A stretch of DNA of 43,756 bases from Candidatus Woesebacteria bacterium GW2011_GWB1_33_38 (GTDB lineage Bacteria > Patescibacteriota > Microgenomatia > UBA8517): contig LBPF01000010.1 in the NCBI GenBank assembly GCA_000990005.1, positions 1-43,756 on the forward strand, given 5' to 3'. Under the pieces are notes generated by a model that ran no database searches, had not been told where the DNA came from, and worked only from the letters and a program-made list of their open reading frames with translations. The position numbers and the translations under genes are program-made. This document shows positions 1 through 7,743 of this stretch, piece by piece. Each line of letters opens with the position of its first letter. Within the stretch, counting starts at the first letter, position 1.

Positions 1-84
1 AGAAAATTTACAGAAATTACTTCAGAAGATCAAAAACAACTCCTCAAAAACACCAAACTTCTATCTTTTATTCAGGGCACTTAA
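1..84 (+). CDS. C-terminal end of a truncated unknown gene
   Basis: An open frame enters from the left edge of the window and ends at TAA 82-84, leaving 27 residues (ending LLSFIQGT). The tail is polar and lysine-rich. It is too short to assign a family. Its stop lies about 110 bases before the end of the oppositely oriented pRiA4b-like gene, so the two genes converge. Confidence 0.4.
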   Translation, partial: RKFTEITSEDQKQLLKNTKLLSFIQGT

Positions 85-197
85 TTGGCGAAGTCAGGAT
101 TTTTCTAACTTTACCAGATTCGTAATACTCTTTTCCTCGTTTATATACATCAACACTTGATATATCAAGAGCTAATGCGACTGAATATTTTTGGGAG

Positions 198-824
198 TTA
201 TTTATCAAAGTAGTTTTTGTAAATATTAATAATTTCCCCAGTTTCATCATCACGATCTGGATATTGAGCAATGGCCCTGCCCTTACTTTCAATTGTTTTG
301 GGGAAATCGGATTGTTTTTCGTTTTGTTTTAAAATCCTTTTCCCTACAAGCTCCACCGAAAAATGGTGATTGTCACCATAATCAAATGTCATATCTAGTT
401 TTGGGTGCTTTCCAAAATCAAAATAATATATTTTTACTTTATCTGTGTGAATATATGGGTGAGGATCATCCTCCCAATATGGTGCAAACCAAGAATAATG
501 ATCATCTCCAAAAGAAAATCCATGCATGTGATCATTAAACCAATTCATAGATTTAATAATTGTTTTTGCTAATTGATTAAAACTTTGTCTTCCATGGATT
601 TCAATCATTCTTGTAATTCTTTTTGGGTAATCGAAATGTACTAAAAATGTAAATATATTATTTGTAGGATTATTGTATTTGGAAAAAAGAGGAGTCAAAA
701 CTTTTTGATAATCTTTGTATTCTTTCAAAAACTCCCTGAGTTGATCAGGATGACGACCAATTGATATTGCTTTATTAATACCTCTTAAATAGTTTCTGTC
801 GTTAAACAAAATAAGATCTCTCAT
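198..824 (-). CDS. pRiA4b ORF-3-like protein (PRiA4_ORF3 family)
   Basis: This is a 208-aa protein. The central part, with HFDYPKRITRMIEIHGRQS, then WFNDHMHGFSF, then FDYGDNHHFSVELVGK, follows the pattern of the pRiA4b ORF-3/IS1096 TnpR-like family (an R-x-I/E core, a tD/HxxxF helix, and an FxYDfGDxWxHxvxle motif). That family is common on plasmids and mobile elements and its biochemical role is unknown. The frame stays open 21 codons further upstream. I chose the ATG at 824 because a TATACT box (831-836, minus strand) ends exactly 6 nt before it, the same spacing seen for many genes here. The gene is divergent from hicB. Family assignment is by motif memory only. Confidence 0.6.
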   Translation of the reverse strand: MRDLILFNDRNYLRGINKAISIGRHPDQLREFLKEYKDYQKVLTPLFSKYNNPTNNIFTFLVHFDYPKRITRMIEIHGRQSFNQLAKTIIKSMNWFNDHMHGFSFGDDHYSWFAPYWEDDPHPYIHTDKVKIYYFDFGKHPKLDMTFDYGDNHHFSVELVGKRILKQNEKQSDFPKTIESKGRAIAQYPDRDDETGEIINIYKNYFDK

Positions 825-830
825 CTTGAG

Positions 831-875
831 AGTATAATACCACCAATAACAACGTTTGTAATTATCTGATATGAT
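831..875. promoter_or_regulatory. Divergent promoter pair between the pRiA4b-like gene and hicB
   Basis: On the minus strand TATACT (836-831) ends 6 nt before the ATG at 824. On the plus strand TGA-TATGAT (867-875) ends 6 nt before the ATG at 882. Both would start transcription at or next to the start codon, giving leaderless mRNAs. The 45-bp interval is shared, so binding of the HicB protein here could repress both sides; that last point is inference. Confidence 0.5.
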
Positions 876-881
876 TTGCTT

Positions 882-1145
882 ATGCAAACAAAAGTATTAG
901 ATTATAGAGTAATAGTTGAACCAGAAAATTATCCTAATGGGGACAAGGTTTATAATGCTTATTGCCCCACTCTTGGTATTGCAGATTATGGAGATACCAT
1001 AGAAGAAGCTTTATCTAGTTTAAAAGATGGAATTGAACTTGCTGTTGAATCATTGGCTAAAGAAAAAGCCGAAATACCGTCTGATAACATCACTGATCAA
1101 ATTGTTACACAAACACAAGTTCAATTTCCAATTGCTTTTGCTTAA
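882..1145 (+). CDS. hicB: HicB-like antitoxin
   Basis: This 87-aa protein has the HicB partial RNase H-like fold signature: a YRVIVEPE strand, YNAYCPTLGIADYGDT, then the helix IEEALSSLKDGIELAVESLAKE. HicB proteins bind and neutralise HicA and usually repress their own operon. The C-terminal part (residues about 65-87) is short and shows no obvious helix-turn-helix or ribbon-helix-helix. The ATG at 882 is preferred over an in-frame TTG at 876 because the extended -10 box ends 6 nt upstream of the ATG. The gene lies 3 bp upstream of hicA, in the HicB-first order. Confidence 0.85.
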   Translation: MQTKVLDYRVIVEPENYPNGDKVYNAYCPTLGIADYGDTIEEALSSLKDGIELAVESLAKEKAEIPSDNITDQIVTQTQVQFPIAFA

Positions 1146-1148
1146 AAT

Positions 1149-1364
1149 ATGCCCAAACTGCCAAGGAATATTAAACCAAAAATCTTGTTGAGGTGTCTAA
1201 AATCAAAAGGTTTTATTGAAATTGGGGAAAAAGGATCGCACGTCAGATTAAAACACAAGGATGGCAGATGGACACAAGTTGCAGTTCATGCAAAACCAAT
1301 TCCACGAGGAACTTTAAGAAAAATATTAAATCAATCCAAAATTGATATTAGAGATCTGATTTAA
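1149..1364 (+). CDS. hicA: HicA-like mRNA interferase toxin
   Basis: This 71-aa protein has the HicA double-stranded-RNA-binding-like core: LKSKGFIEIGEKGSHVRLKH followed by VAVHAKPIPRGTLRKIL. The histidine in GSHVRL corresponds to the catalytic histidine of HicA toxins, so the protein should be active. HicA toxins cleave mRNA and tmRNA and are held inactive by HicB. The gene follows hicB with a 3-bp gap, so the two are surely cotranscribed. Length is normal for the family. Confidence 0.9.
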   Translation: MPKLPRNIKPKILLRCLKSKGFIEIGEKGSHVRLKHKDGRWTQVAVHAKPIPRGTLRKILNQSKIDIRDLI

Positions 1365-1560
1365 TTCAAGAACATCTCCCTCTTTTTGTTGTTTTCCACC
1401 TTCTAAAATTTGATTTCAATTTATGGAGTGAATTTAATTAGAAAGTTTGCATCTGTTTGACAAGGGTTTATCCCGAAGAAGTCATGCAAACAATTACTTT
1501 GGACAAGCAAAGAAGAATTGAATTTCTATAAAAACATAAATTTCTGATATAATTTTATTT

Positions 1561-1944
1561 ATGTCTAAATCTGCCAAAATCAAGGCTAAAATATATTATG
1601 ATGACTGGCGAAAGGAAAAAACATATTCTCCAGCGTTAAAGAAAAATATAAACATCACGCTCAAGGGATGGAGGCACATAACAGGAGACGATCAGTATAA
1701 GAAAAGGGTTTTTAATGACGTTTATAGAAGATTAAAACTACTACCTTCTGCAAAATTTATTATCAAAAAATCATCTACCATCCAAAGCGTCAGAGTTAAA
1801 AATAGCATTAAATATTTTGCTTTAGAAGCGGTTGTACCTGTCAAAATAAATAAATCCAAAACTTTACGTATTGTTAAGGTAATAATTCAGGAAGATAAAA
1901 TTGGAAATTTAGTATTCCTATCTGTGATGGATAAAAAAAGCTGA
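1561..1944 (+). CDS. Unknown 127-aa basic protein, possibly a RelE-like or phage-type nuclease
   Basis: I do not recognise this protein with certainty. It is lysine-rich with the order GWRHITGDD, RVFNDVYRRLKLLPSAKF, IKYFALEAVVPV, LRIVKVIIQEDKIGNLVFLSVMDKK. A His-containing start, an R-rich helix ending in LP, and two paired C-terminal beta strands resemble the small phage-associated Barnase/EndoU/RelE-like nuclease folds, but that is a weak structural impression. It is preceded by an extended -10 box (TGA-TATAAT, 1545-1553) 7 nt before the ATG. Its stop codon lies inside the folded element at 1940-2010. No partner gene is visible next to it. Confidence 0.6.
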   Translation: MSKSAKIKAKIYYDDWRKEKTYSPALKKNINITLKGWRHITGDDQYKKRVFNDVYRRLKLLPSAKFIIKKSSTIQSVRVKNSIKYFALEAVVPVKINKSKTLRIVKVIIQEDKIGNLVFLSVMDKKS

Positions 1945-2010
1945 ACGCCTCACACTTAGGTCAATAAATTGACGTTAGCGTCATAAAGAGTAAAAACTCT
2001 TTCGTTCAGC
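1940..2010. repeat. Branched inverted-repeat element (cloverleaf-like) at a gene end
   Basis: An outer perfect 8-bp stem GCTGAACG (1940-1947)/CGTTCAGC (2003-2010) encloses GTCAA/TTGAC (1960-1964/1969-1973), GACG/CGTC (1971-1974/1979-1982, overlapping the former so they are alternatives) and AAAGAGT/ACTCTTT with an AAAA loop (1985-1991/1996-2002). The last hairpin stacks directly on the outer stem. There is no U-tract afterwards, so it is not a standard intrinsic terminator. The TGA of the upstream gene is inside the outer stem. Confidence 0.6.
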
Positions 2011-2032
2011 AAAACTATGATATTATAAACAT

Positions 2033-2158
2033 ATGCATATGTCAAGATTAACAAAAAAAATTAGTTTAATTCTTCTTTCTTCTCTCTTAATTCTTAATTC
2101 AGCAGCTATGTCACTGCTAGCTGCCGAGCTCACCACCCCCACATCAAGTTGGTCCTAA
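2033..2158 (+). pseudogene. Truncated duplicate of the virB6-like gene start (copy 1)
   Basis: A 41-codon frame (or 39 codons from the second ATG at 2039) encodes a basic start, a hydrophobic signal-peptide-like segment, an A-A cleavage-like site and then LTTPTSSWS before a stop. The hydrophobic leader and the TSSW tail match the start of the 542-aa VirB6-like protein at 3815, whose residues 40-46 read TTSTSSW. At DNA level the word CACATCAAGTTGGT is shared. An upstream block with ATTATAAA and TTGTCAAG-like words (2019-2045) also matches those preceding the other two copies. It is either a remnant of tandem duplication or a small secreted peptide. Confidence 0.6.
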
Positions 2159-2189
2159 ATTGCAATTTTAAATCTGCTATACTTTTTTC

Positions 2190-2654
2190 ATGCCTGCCAA
2201 AGTAAATAAAGTTTATATTGAAAACAGTGTTTATATTAAAGAATTTGACAAATGGATCAATAAAAAGAAGTTTATTCATAACAAACAATCTCTTCCCCCG
2301 TTTTTTAAAGAAAGAGATATTTGGTGGGCATCAATCGGAATAAATGTTGGCTTCGAAGAGGATGGAAAAAATGACAACTTCGTTCGACCTGTTTTGATTG
2401 TTAAAAAATTTAACAATGAGATATTCTTAGGTGTCCCTTTAAGCACAAAGTTAAAAGATAATAAATATTATATTCAGATATCTGTTACAGATAAAACGGT
2501 TTCAGCCTTAATTTCCCAACTTAGAGTTCTTAGTTCAAGAAGAATTTGGAATAAACTAGCTGAGCTCGACAAGGGAGATTATTCGATAGTCTTAACAGAA
2601 ATTAAAAACCTTTTTATTTTGCCCTTCCTGCCTAAGCAAGAAGGTCGTGGCTAG
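2190..2654 (+). CDS. PemK/MazF-like toxin (copy 1)
   Basis: This 154-aa protein has the MazF/PemK endoribonuclease core after a 45-residue N-terminal extension: ERDIWWASIGINVGFEEDGK, then RPVLIVKKFN, LGVPLSTK, SALISQLRVLSSRRIWNKLAEL. These correspond to the family's GDIYWVDLG, RPVLVLS, vPiTs and QirtidkrRL elements. The conserved arginine of RPVL and the S/T of STK are present, so activity is plausible. No antitoxin gene is adjacent. It has its own extended -10 box (TGC-TATACT, 2175-2183) 6 nt before ATG. A clear paralogue lies at 3315, and a truncated relative lies at 7800-7895. It ends in the same PKQ-GRG tail as its paralogue. Confidence 0.8.
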   Translation: MPAKVNKVYIENSVYIKEFDKWINKKKFIHNKQSLPPFFKERDIWWASIGINVGFEEDGKNDNFVRPVLIVKKFNNEIFLGVPLSTKLKDNKYYIQISVTDKTVSALISQLRVLSSRRIWNKLAELDKGDYSIVLTEIKNLFILPFLPKQEGRG

Positions 2655-2734
2655 TGCCAATTTGATTACTATGTTATTATAAATATACGCATTTGTCAAG
2701 ATAATTAATAATTAAGAATTAACAGTTAAGAAAT

Positions 2735-3117
2735 ATGCAAACACAAAATAACAAAAAAAAGATATAAAACAGAGAACTTTTGAATTTTCTTTAAAAATTA
2801 TTCAATTTATTTCTAAGTTACCAAATCAAAAAATTTATTGGTCGTTAGGAGATCAATTGTTACGCTCCGGAACAAGTATTGGTGCCAATATCATCGAAGG
2901 GCAAGGATCTTCTTCAAAAAAGGAATTTATTAATTTTATTAGAATTGCATTCAAAAGTGCAAAAGAAACAGAATATTGGTTGAAATTATTTAAGGAATCT
3001 AAATTAACTACCAATTCAGGACTTGATATCTTGGTTCAGGAATCCATAGAAATTACTAATATCCTAAATTCAAGTATACTAACCTTGAATGGTCAAATAA
3101 AAGTTAAGAAAGAATAA
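2735..3117 (+). CDS. Four-helix-bundle (S23/IVP-like) protein, frame interrupted at a run of eight A
   Basis: The C-terminal frame (from GAT at 2761) reads TFEFSLKIIQFISKLP, then LGDQLLRSGTSIGANIIEGQ and SKKEFINFIRIAFKSAKETEYWL. This is the four-helix-bundle family first seen as an intervening sequence in 23S rRNA genes; function is unknown. That frame has no start codon before a TAA at 2749. The only good ATG (2735) is in another frame and would stop at 2765. The sequence A-AAA-AAG at 2755-2761 is the classic -1 slippery heptamer used by dnaX. Slippage there joins MQTQNN-K-rich to the family frame. A single missing A would give the same picture. Confidence 0.65.
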
Positions 3118-3126
3118 ATAATAAAT

Positions 3127-3294
3127 ATGCAAAAACAAAACGATATAAAAAGGTCTATAAATATTAAATTAAGTTTTGTTAAGAAGTTTGTTTTAATTCT
3201 TCTTTTTTCTTTCTTAATTCTTAATTCAGCAGTCATGCCGTTGCTGGCTGCTGAACCCCCCACCTCCACATCAAGTTGGTATAACCAAACATAA
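3127..3294 (+). pseudogene. Truncated duplicate of the virB6-like gene start (copy 2)
   Basis: A 55-codon frame encodes a lysine-rich start, a hydrophobic segment FVLILLFSFLILNSAVMPLL, an A-A site and then EPPTSTSSWYNQT before a stop. The TSTSSWY motif is identical to residues 41-47 of the intact VirB6-like protein encoded at 3815, and the DNA CCTCCACATCAAGTTGGTAT is shared exactly with that gene. It is the second of two upstream copies and is followed 20 bp later by the second MazF-like gene. It may be a relic of tandem duplication or an expressed secreted peptide. Confidence 0.6.
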
Positions 3295-3314
3295 ATTTCT
3301 GCTATACTTTTCTC

Positions 3315-3758
3315 ATGCCTGCCATAATAAATATTCATATTAAGAATTTCGATGGTTGGATAGAAAAGAAAAAAGAATATCACTTTCAAGAAAAACCTTC
3401 TCCAATGTTTAAAGAAAGAGATATTTGGTGGGTTTCAATTGGAATTAATATTGGATACGAAGAAGATGGAAAACATGACAAATTTTTAAGACCTGTATTG
3501 GTACTTAAAAAGTTTAATCGGGATTTGTTCTTGGGAGTACCAATGAGTACTAAAATTAAAAATAATCCCTATTATATAAAAGTAACAATAGCAGATAAAA
3601 CAGTTTCGGCTTTAATTTCTCAAATTAGAGTTTTTAGTGCTAAAAGAATCCAAGATAAATTGGCTGAACTAGATACAAACGATTTTAAAAATGTGAAAGA
3701 TGAAGTAATTAAGATGGTTTCTTTCTCCTCTCTGCCTAAGCAAAGAGGCCGTGGCTAG
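3315..3758 (+). CDS. PemK/MazF-like toxin (copy 2)
   Basis: This 147-aa paralogue of the protein at 2190 shares the core FKERDIWWVSIGINIGYEEDG, RPVLVLKKFNRDLFLGVPMSTK and ADKTVSALISQIRVFSAKRI. It therefore belongs to the MazF/PemK ribonuclease toxin family, again without an adjacent antitoxin. An extended -10 box (TGC-TATACT, 3300-3308) lies 6 nt before the ATG. Both copies end in a KQ-GRG tail followed by the same CTAGTGCCAATTTG word, which leads into the promoter of a full or truncated virB6-like start. The pair arose by tandem duplication; the sequences have since diverged considerably, so the event is not recent. Confidence 0.8.
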   Translation: MPAIINIHIKNFDGWIEKKKEYHFQEKPSPMFKERDIWWVSIGINIGYEEDGKHDKFLRPVLVLKKFNRDLFLGVPMSTKIKNNPYYIKVTIADKTVSALISQIRVFSAKRIQDKLAELDTNDFKNVKDEVIKMVSFSSLPKQRGRG

Positions 3759-3814
3759 TGCCAATTTGTGTTATGTTACAATAAATATATGAGCTTGTCA
3801 ATTAAAATATAAAT

Positions 3815-5443
3815 ATGAAAAAACTTGCCCTAATTATTCTTTCATTTGTTTTGTTTATTAATTCCCTTGCCTTGCCCTTAACCGCCCTTGCTGCCCCAAA
3901 TCCACCACCCCCCACCCCCACTTCAGCCCCCACCACCTCCACATCAAGTTGGTATGATCAAGATCCGTTTATGTGGTATTTAAAAGTTTTTGATTATAAA
4001 ACCTCTCCTGCATCAGAAATTTTTGGAGAAAGATATACAGCAGCACAGGTTCAATGGATTTTATATTCTGTGGGATGGGGAATAATTAATTTAGTTCCCG
4101 GAAATCCAGAAGCAATGGTTTGTCTGATAAATAAAGAGCCAACTGGAACTTGTCTTGATATAGTATTAAACACATTAAAAGAATTATTGAATCCATTAGC
4201 AACTAATTTAGATTCTAATACTGCTTATAAAAATCCACTCATTAATAGCATATTAAATAATCAGATATCTGGAGTCATATATGTAAAAGGAATATTAAGT
4301 AAATTTAGTTTAGTTAAAACAATAAATGCACAAGGTTATGGGTTTAATACTGGCGCTAATGCAGTACAAAAATTGTGGATAGCCACAAGAAACCTTAGTT
4401 ATACATTAATTGTTTTAGCTGTAATTGTTATGTCTTTTATGATTATGTTTCGAGTTAAAATTTCTCCTCAGATTGTGATTTCAGTTCAGTCGGCCTTACC
4501 GAATGTGATTTTTACAATAGTACTTATTACTTTTTCTTACGCTATAGCTGGTTTTGCTATTGATTTGATGTATGTGGTTATTGGATTAATTTCTCAGCTA
4601 CTTATTGCAAGCGGATTAACAAATTTATCTTTTGCTGATATGTTTGGTAGTCTTAATACTTCTTATGTTGGCGGAATGTTTTATCTTATGTATGCATATT
4701 GGGTAGCTTTTATGTATACAGCGGGTGTAGCTTTTTTTTCAAATTTAGCATCATTTATTTTAGGTATATTGATTTTTATCTTTTCTATAATTGCCATACT
4801 TGCAATTATATTCTGGTCAATAAAAATAATTTATGTTTTACTTAAAAACTTTGCTTTAATAATGCTTACAATTGCCATGGGTCCATTAGAAATTTTGGCA
4901 GGAGCTTTCACAGGTAAATTATCATTTGGTGGATGGTTTAGAAAACTACTTTCTTATTTAGCAGTATATCCTGTGATGGGTTTATTATTATTCTTTTCAT
5001 TTTTCTTTTTGTTCCAAGGTGGAAATGCTGATTCAAAATTTGCGTCCAGTGTATTTGGCAATCCGGCATATAATTATATAGGTAATAACACGTGGAGACC
5101 TCCTTTTTCTGGTTTCGCATTAGCAGACGATATTTTATGGGTAGTGGTTAGTTTTGTGGTATTTAGCAACATAACTAAAGCCTCAGAAATTATTCAGGCC
5201 GCAATCGCCGGCAAACCATTTGCTTATGGTAGCGCAATCGGTGAAGCACAAGCTCCAATTGCTGGTGGAAGTTTATATGGGCTCGGAAGAATTGCCGAAA
5301 ATAAATGGCCAGAACCAGTTAGATGGATTATGAGCAAAACCAAGAAAGGGGTTCGTCCTGTACCAGATGGGTGGGCTGACCTTGCTGATAGCATTAATAG
5401 GCCAATACAAACTGTTTCTGGAATTTTTAAAGGCAAGGGGTAA
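3815..5443 (+). CDS. VirB6/TrbL-like polytopic protein of a type IV secretion-like system
   Basis: This is a 542-aa protein. Residues 1-27 form a signal peptide (ending TALAA), followed by a proline/threonine-rich stretch to about 46. After an exported or amphipathic domain, roughly six to seven hydrophobic segments run from about residue 195 to 460 (for example SYTLIVLAVIVMSFMIMF and IIAILAIIFWSIKIIYVLL), with the KISPQIVISVQSALPNV loop between the first two. This layout is that of the VirB6/TrbL membrane components of CPR type IV systems, which form the inner-membrane channel. The genomic partners PrgI-like and VirB4 lie downstream. The start is duplicated twice upstream. It converges with the 714-aa gene, leaving 23 bp. 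Confidence 0.7.
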   Translation: MKKLALIILSFVLFINSLALPLTALAAPNPPPPTPTSAPTTSTSSWYDQDPFMWYLKVFDYKTSPASEIFGERYTAAQVQWILYSVGWGIINLVPGNPEAMVCLINKEPTGTCLDIVLNTLKELLNPLATNLDSNTAYKNPLINSILNNQISGVIYVKGILSKFSLVKTINAQGYGFNTGANAVQKLWIATRNLSYTLIVLAVIVMSFMIMFRVKISPQIVISVQSALPNVIFTIVLITFSYAIAGFAIDLMYVVIGLISQLLIASGLTNLSFADMFGSLNTSYVGGMFYLMYAYWVAFMYTAGVAFFSNLASFILGILIFIFSIIAILAIIFWSIKIIYVLLKNFALIMLTIAMGPLEILAGAFTGKLSFGGWFRKLLSYLAVYPVMGLLLFFSFFFLFQGGNADSKFASSVFGNPAYNYIGNNTWRPPFSGFALADDILWVVVSFVVFSNITKASEIIQAAIAGKPFAYGSAIGEAQAPIAGGSLYGLGRIAENKWPEPVRWIMSKTKKGVRPVPDGWADLADSINRPIQTVSGIFKGKG

Positions 5444-5466
5444 TCAACAACAACTTAAACTCAAGT

Positions 5467-7611
5467 TTATCTTTCGAATAATTGATCGTAATAATCTGGA
5501 AGTTTAAGTTTTACTCCAGAATTAGCCAAGGCTTCATTGGCCACACTGAAAATTCTATCTATCAAACGACGGTCTTTTTCTCTTTTTTCTTTACCTCGCT
5601 CTACAGTCGAAACAGATGGAGCCTTTTCCCATTCCTCCCATTGTGGTAAAGACTGTAAACCAACCAAAAAGTTTTCCACTATCTGAACTTTATGATTACG
5701 TACCGCTTCATCTTTTTCATCTTTAGTTTTTCCTCTCATTTTTCCTTCAAATACAATAGATGCTCGCGTTCCAACATCTAACATCTTCCAAAATTTATTC
5801 CACCAGTGAAGGTCTATAAAATTTTTAGGATTATGATTAGTTTCAGAAATTATCATATGTGCCCTATCTGTACCCCCAAACATAAAACCAGCCAGCCACA
5901 AAGATTTAAAGGCCTCATTGTGAAAACCTCCAACGGGAATTTCTAACAGATCTGCTTCTTCTTTTGAAATTGTCAAATCTTCTGTAAATGTTACCCAGGG
6001 TAAATCACCCAATCTAACTGCTTTTTCAGCTTCATAACTAGTACCTTTTATATTTTCAGCAGGTAATCCCCACCATCGCTCCATCAATGAACGTTCTCCA
6101 TTTTCTGTCTTCATTGTTGTATGTCTCAAAAAATCAACCATAAATTTTGAGTAACTTTCCCGAGAATGAAGAAACGCTGTAGGTGGCATATAATCTCTAC
6201 TTTTTCTTCTACTTTTTCCAGCATAAACGTCGGGGTGGGTTAGTTTCCCAAAATCTGAGGCTGCAGGAGCATTTTCAAAAACAATATCCAATCCATCAAA
6301 CGGATCCATAGAATCACCTTTAGGCGATGTTTTTAATAATTCCAAACCTTCTTGATCTGCCAAAAGGAAAAGTCTAAACATTCTAAAACCAATTCTTCTA
6401 GCAGTTTCAGCTTCAACTTTATTGATATAATCAGATCCTTCTCCTCCTCCTAAGAATTTCTCAATAGCTTTGTTTAATTCATTTTCAACATAAGTATCAC
6501 TTTCTGCAAAAATATTTTTCATTGTTAAATGGCCTCTAGTTTTTGCTTTTCGTTCATTTGATAAAGTATCTTTGGTACGATTTCCGCCAACTTGAGTTTC
6601 TTGTTCCCAATTATCAGGTTCCCCAATCCATTGTTTTATAACAGAAGGATTTGTCCCCTCTGGGAATAAAAATTGTTTCCAGCCGGGTGATGTCATTAAT
6701 TCACTTTTAAACCTTGAAGGTTTTTCTGATAGTGCAGCAACATAATAAAGACGCATTGCAGTTTCCACTTTGTCACCTAAGGATTTTAGTTTAACTTTTG
6801 TAATAGTTTCTGTTGCAGCACCTTCAACGCTTTTTTGATTAAAAATAATTCCCAATCCTTCAGCAGAAAGTACATTTCCAAAATAATGACCTTCTGTCAA
6901 TTTTTGTAGAGCATAAGCAAATGTTACATGATGTCCATATGTTTGCATCATTAAATGTCTTGCTAACACTTCATCTCTTATGTCTGCAAATTCTTTACTT
7001 AACCTTACCCGTTCTACAGGTTTACCTAAATACACATATTCCTGAAAACCCATGCGATATCGTGGATTGGTCATATTACCCAACTTATCTAGGTCAAAAC
7101 TTTCAAGATCTGGCGTAGATATAGTAAACTTAGCAACTCCAAAGCCATCAACATGGTTTGAAAATACAAAATCGTCTTGATAACATTCTGCGGGTATACC
7201 ACCCCCTTCTCTTTCCTCTCTTATTTTTTCTTTATCTTTAACTGTAAGAGGTCTAACAAGTTCTTTTTTTATTAAAACATCTTTTGGAATACTTAAAACT
7301 ATAGACCTGTCTTGTAGTGTATCCGAACGGTGGGCCACCTGATATCTGTTATCTGGTTCACCGTTGCTATTAAATGTTTCTTCTCTTAATTCCAACGCTC
7401 TTATAACAGTTCTTACTGACTCAGGATTAGGATGTCTTGCCATAACAGCCTCAATAGATCTACCTAAATCATACTCGGATCCACCCCGTCGATTTCTTTC
7501 AAAAGCTTCTCTTTCTTCAGCTTCTTTTACAGGATCACCGCCACCACCATCAACTGCATAGTCAGGTCTGAAACCACCCATCTCGCCAGGAAATTTATTT
7601 TCTGAATCCAT
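5467..7611 (-). CDS. Large soluble protein of unknown function within the secretion locus
   Basis: I do not recognise this 714-aa protein. It begins with a glycine-rich acidic segment (GGFRPDYAVDGGGGD), has no signal peptide or membrane segment, and is rich in charged residues and tryptophans (ERWWGLPAEN, DLHWWNKFWKML, LPQWEEWEKAP), with a basic C-terminal helix (RGKEKREKDRRLIDR). It is encoded opposite to the secretion genes that flank it. An ATATAAT-like -10 ends about 8 nt before the ATG. Its position between virB6-like and prgI-like genes suggests a cytoplasmic partner, substrate or accessory factor of that system, but this is inference from location only. Confidence 0.7.
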   Translation of the reverse strand: MDSENKFPGEMGGFRPDYAVDGGGGDPVKEAEEREAFERNRRGGSEYDLGRSIEAVMARHPNPESVRTVIRALELREETFNSNGEPDNRYQVAHRSDTLQDRSIVLSIPKDVLIKKELVRPLTVKDKEKIREEREGGGIPAECYQDDFVFSNHVDGFGVAKFTISTPDLESFDLDKLGNMTNPRYRMGFQEYVYLGKPVERVRLSKEFADIRDEVLARHLMMQTYGHHVTFAYALQKLTEGHYFGNVLSAEGLGIIFNQKSVEGAATETITKVKLKSLGDKVETAMRLYYVAALSEKPSRFKSELMTSPGWKQFLFPEGTNPSVIKQWIGEPDNWEQETQVGGNRTKDTLSNERKAKTRGHLTMKNIFAESDTYVENELNKAIEKFLGGGEGSDYINKVEAETARRIGFRMFRLFLLADQEGLELLKTSPKGDSMDPFDGLDIVFENAPAASDFGKLTHPDVYAGKSRRKSRDYMPPTAFLHSRESYSKFMVDFLRHTTMKTENGERSLMERWWGLPAENIKGTSYEAEKAVRLGDLPWVTFTEDLTISKEEADLLEIPVGGFHNEAFKSLWLAGFMFGGTDRAHMIISETNHNPKNFIDLHWWNKFWKMLDVGTRASIVFEGKMRGKTKDEKDEAVRNHKVQIVENFLVGLQSLPQWEEWEKAPSVSTVERGKEKREKDRRLIDRIFSVANEALANSGVKLKLPDYYDQLFER

Positions 7612-7711
7612 ATGCTTATATTATATACTCAAATTGTTGCAAATTGCATGCAAATTAAGAATTAAGGGTTAAAAATTAAAAGCTAAGAATCCGTTTGGGG
7701 ATTGACTTTTT

Positions 7712-7739
7712 GGCCAAATTAAATATAATAACAATTACA
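7712..7739 (+). promoter_or_regulatory. Strong sigma70-type promoter without a downstream reading frame
   Basis: TTGACT (7712-7717), 16-bp spacer, TATAAT (7734-7739). This is one of the best -35/-10 pairs in the window, yet no plus-strand gene follows; two hairpins follow immediately. Confidence 0.5.
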
Positions 7740-7743
7740 AATT

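Noticed and set aside
293-538. Plus-strand frame opposite the pRiA4b-like gene
   Set aside because: Cysteine/histidine/asparagine-rich composition of an antisense shadow; the minus strand shows family motifs.
1442-1531. Short frame ending VMQTITLDKQRRIEFL between hicA and the next gene
   Set aside because: Too short to assign and no start with a signal; could be a gene remnant but not supportable.
2640-2660. Site-specific attachment site at the shared CTAGTGCCAATTTG word after both MazF genes
   Set aside because: No integrase nearby and the word is part of a longer duplicated block, so tandem duplication explains it better.
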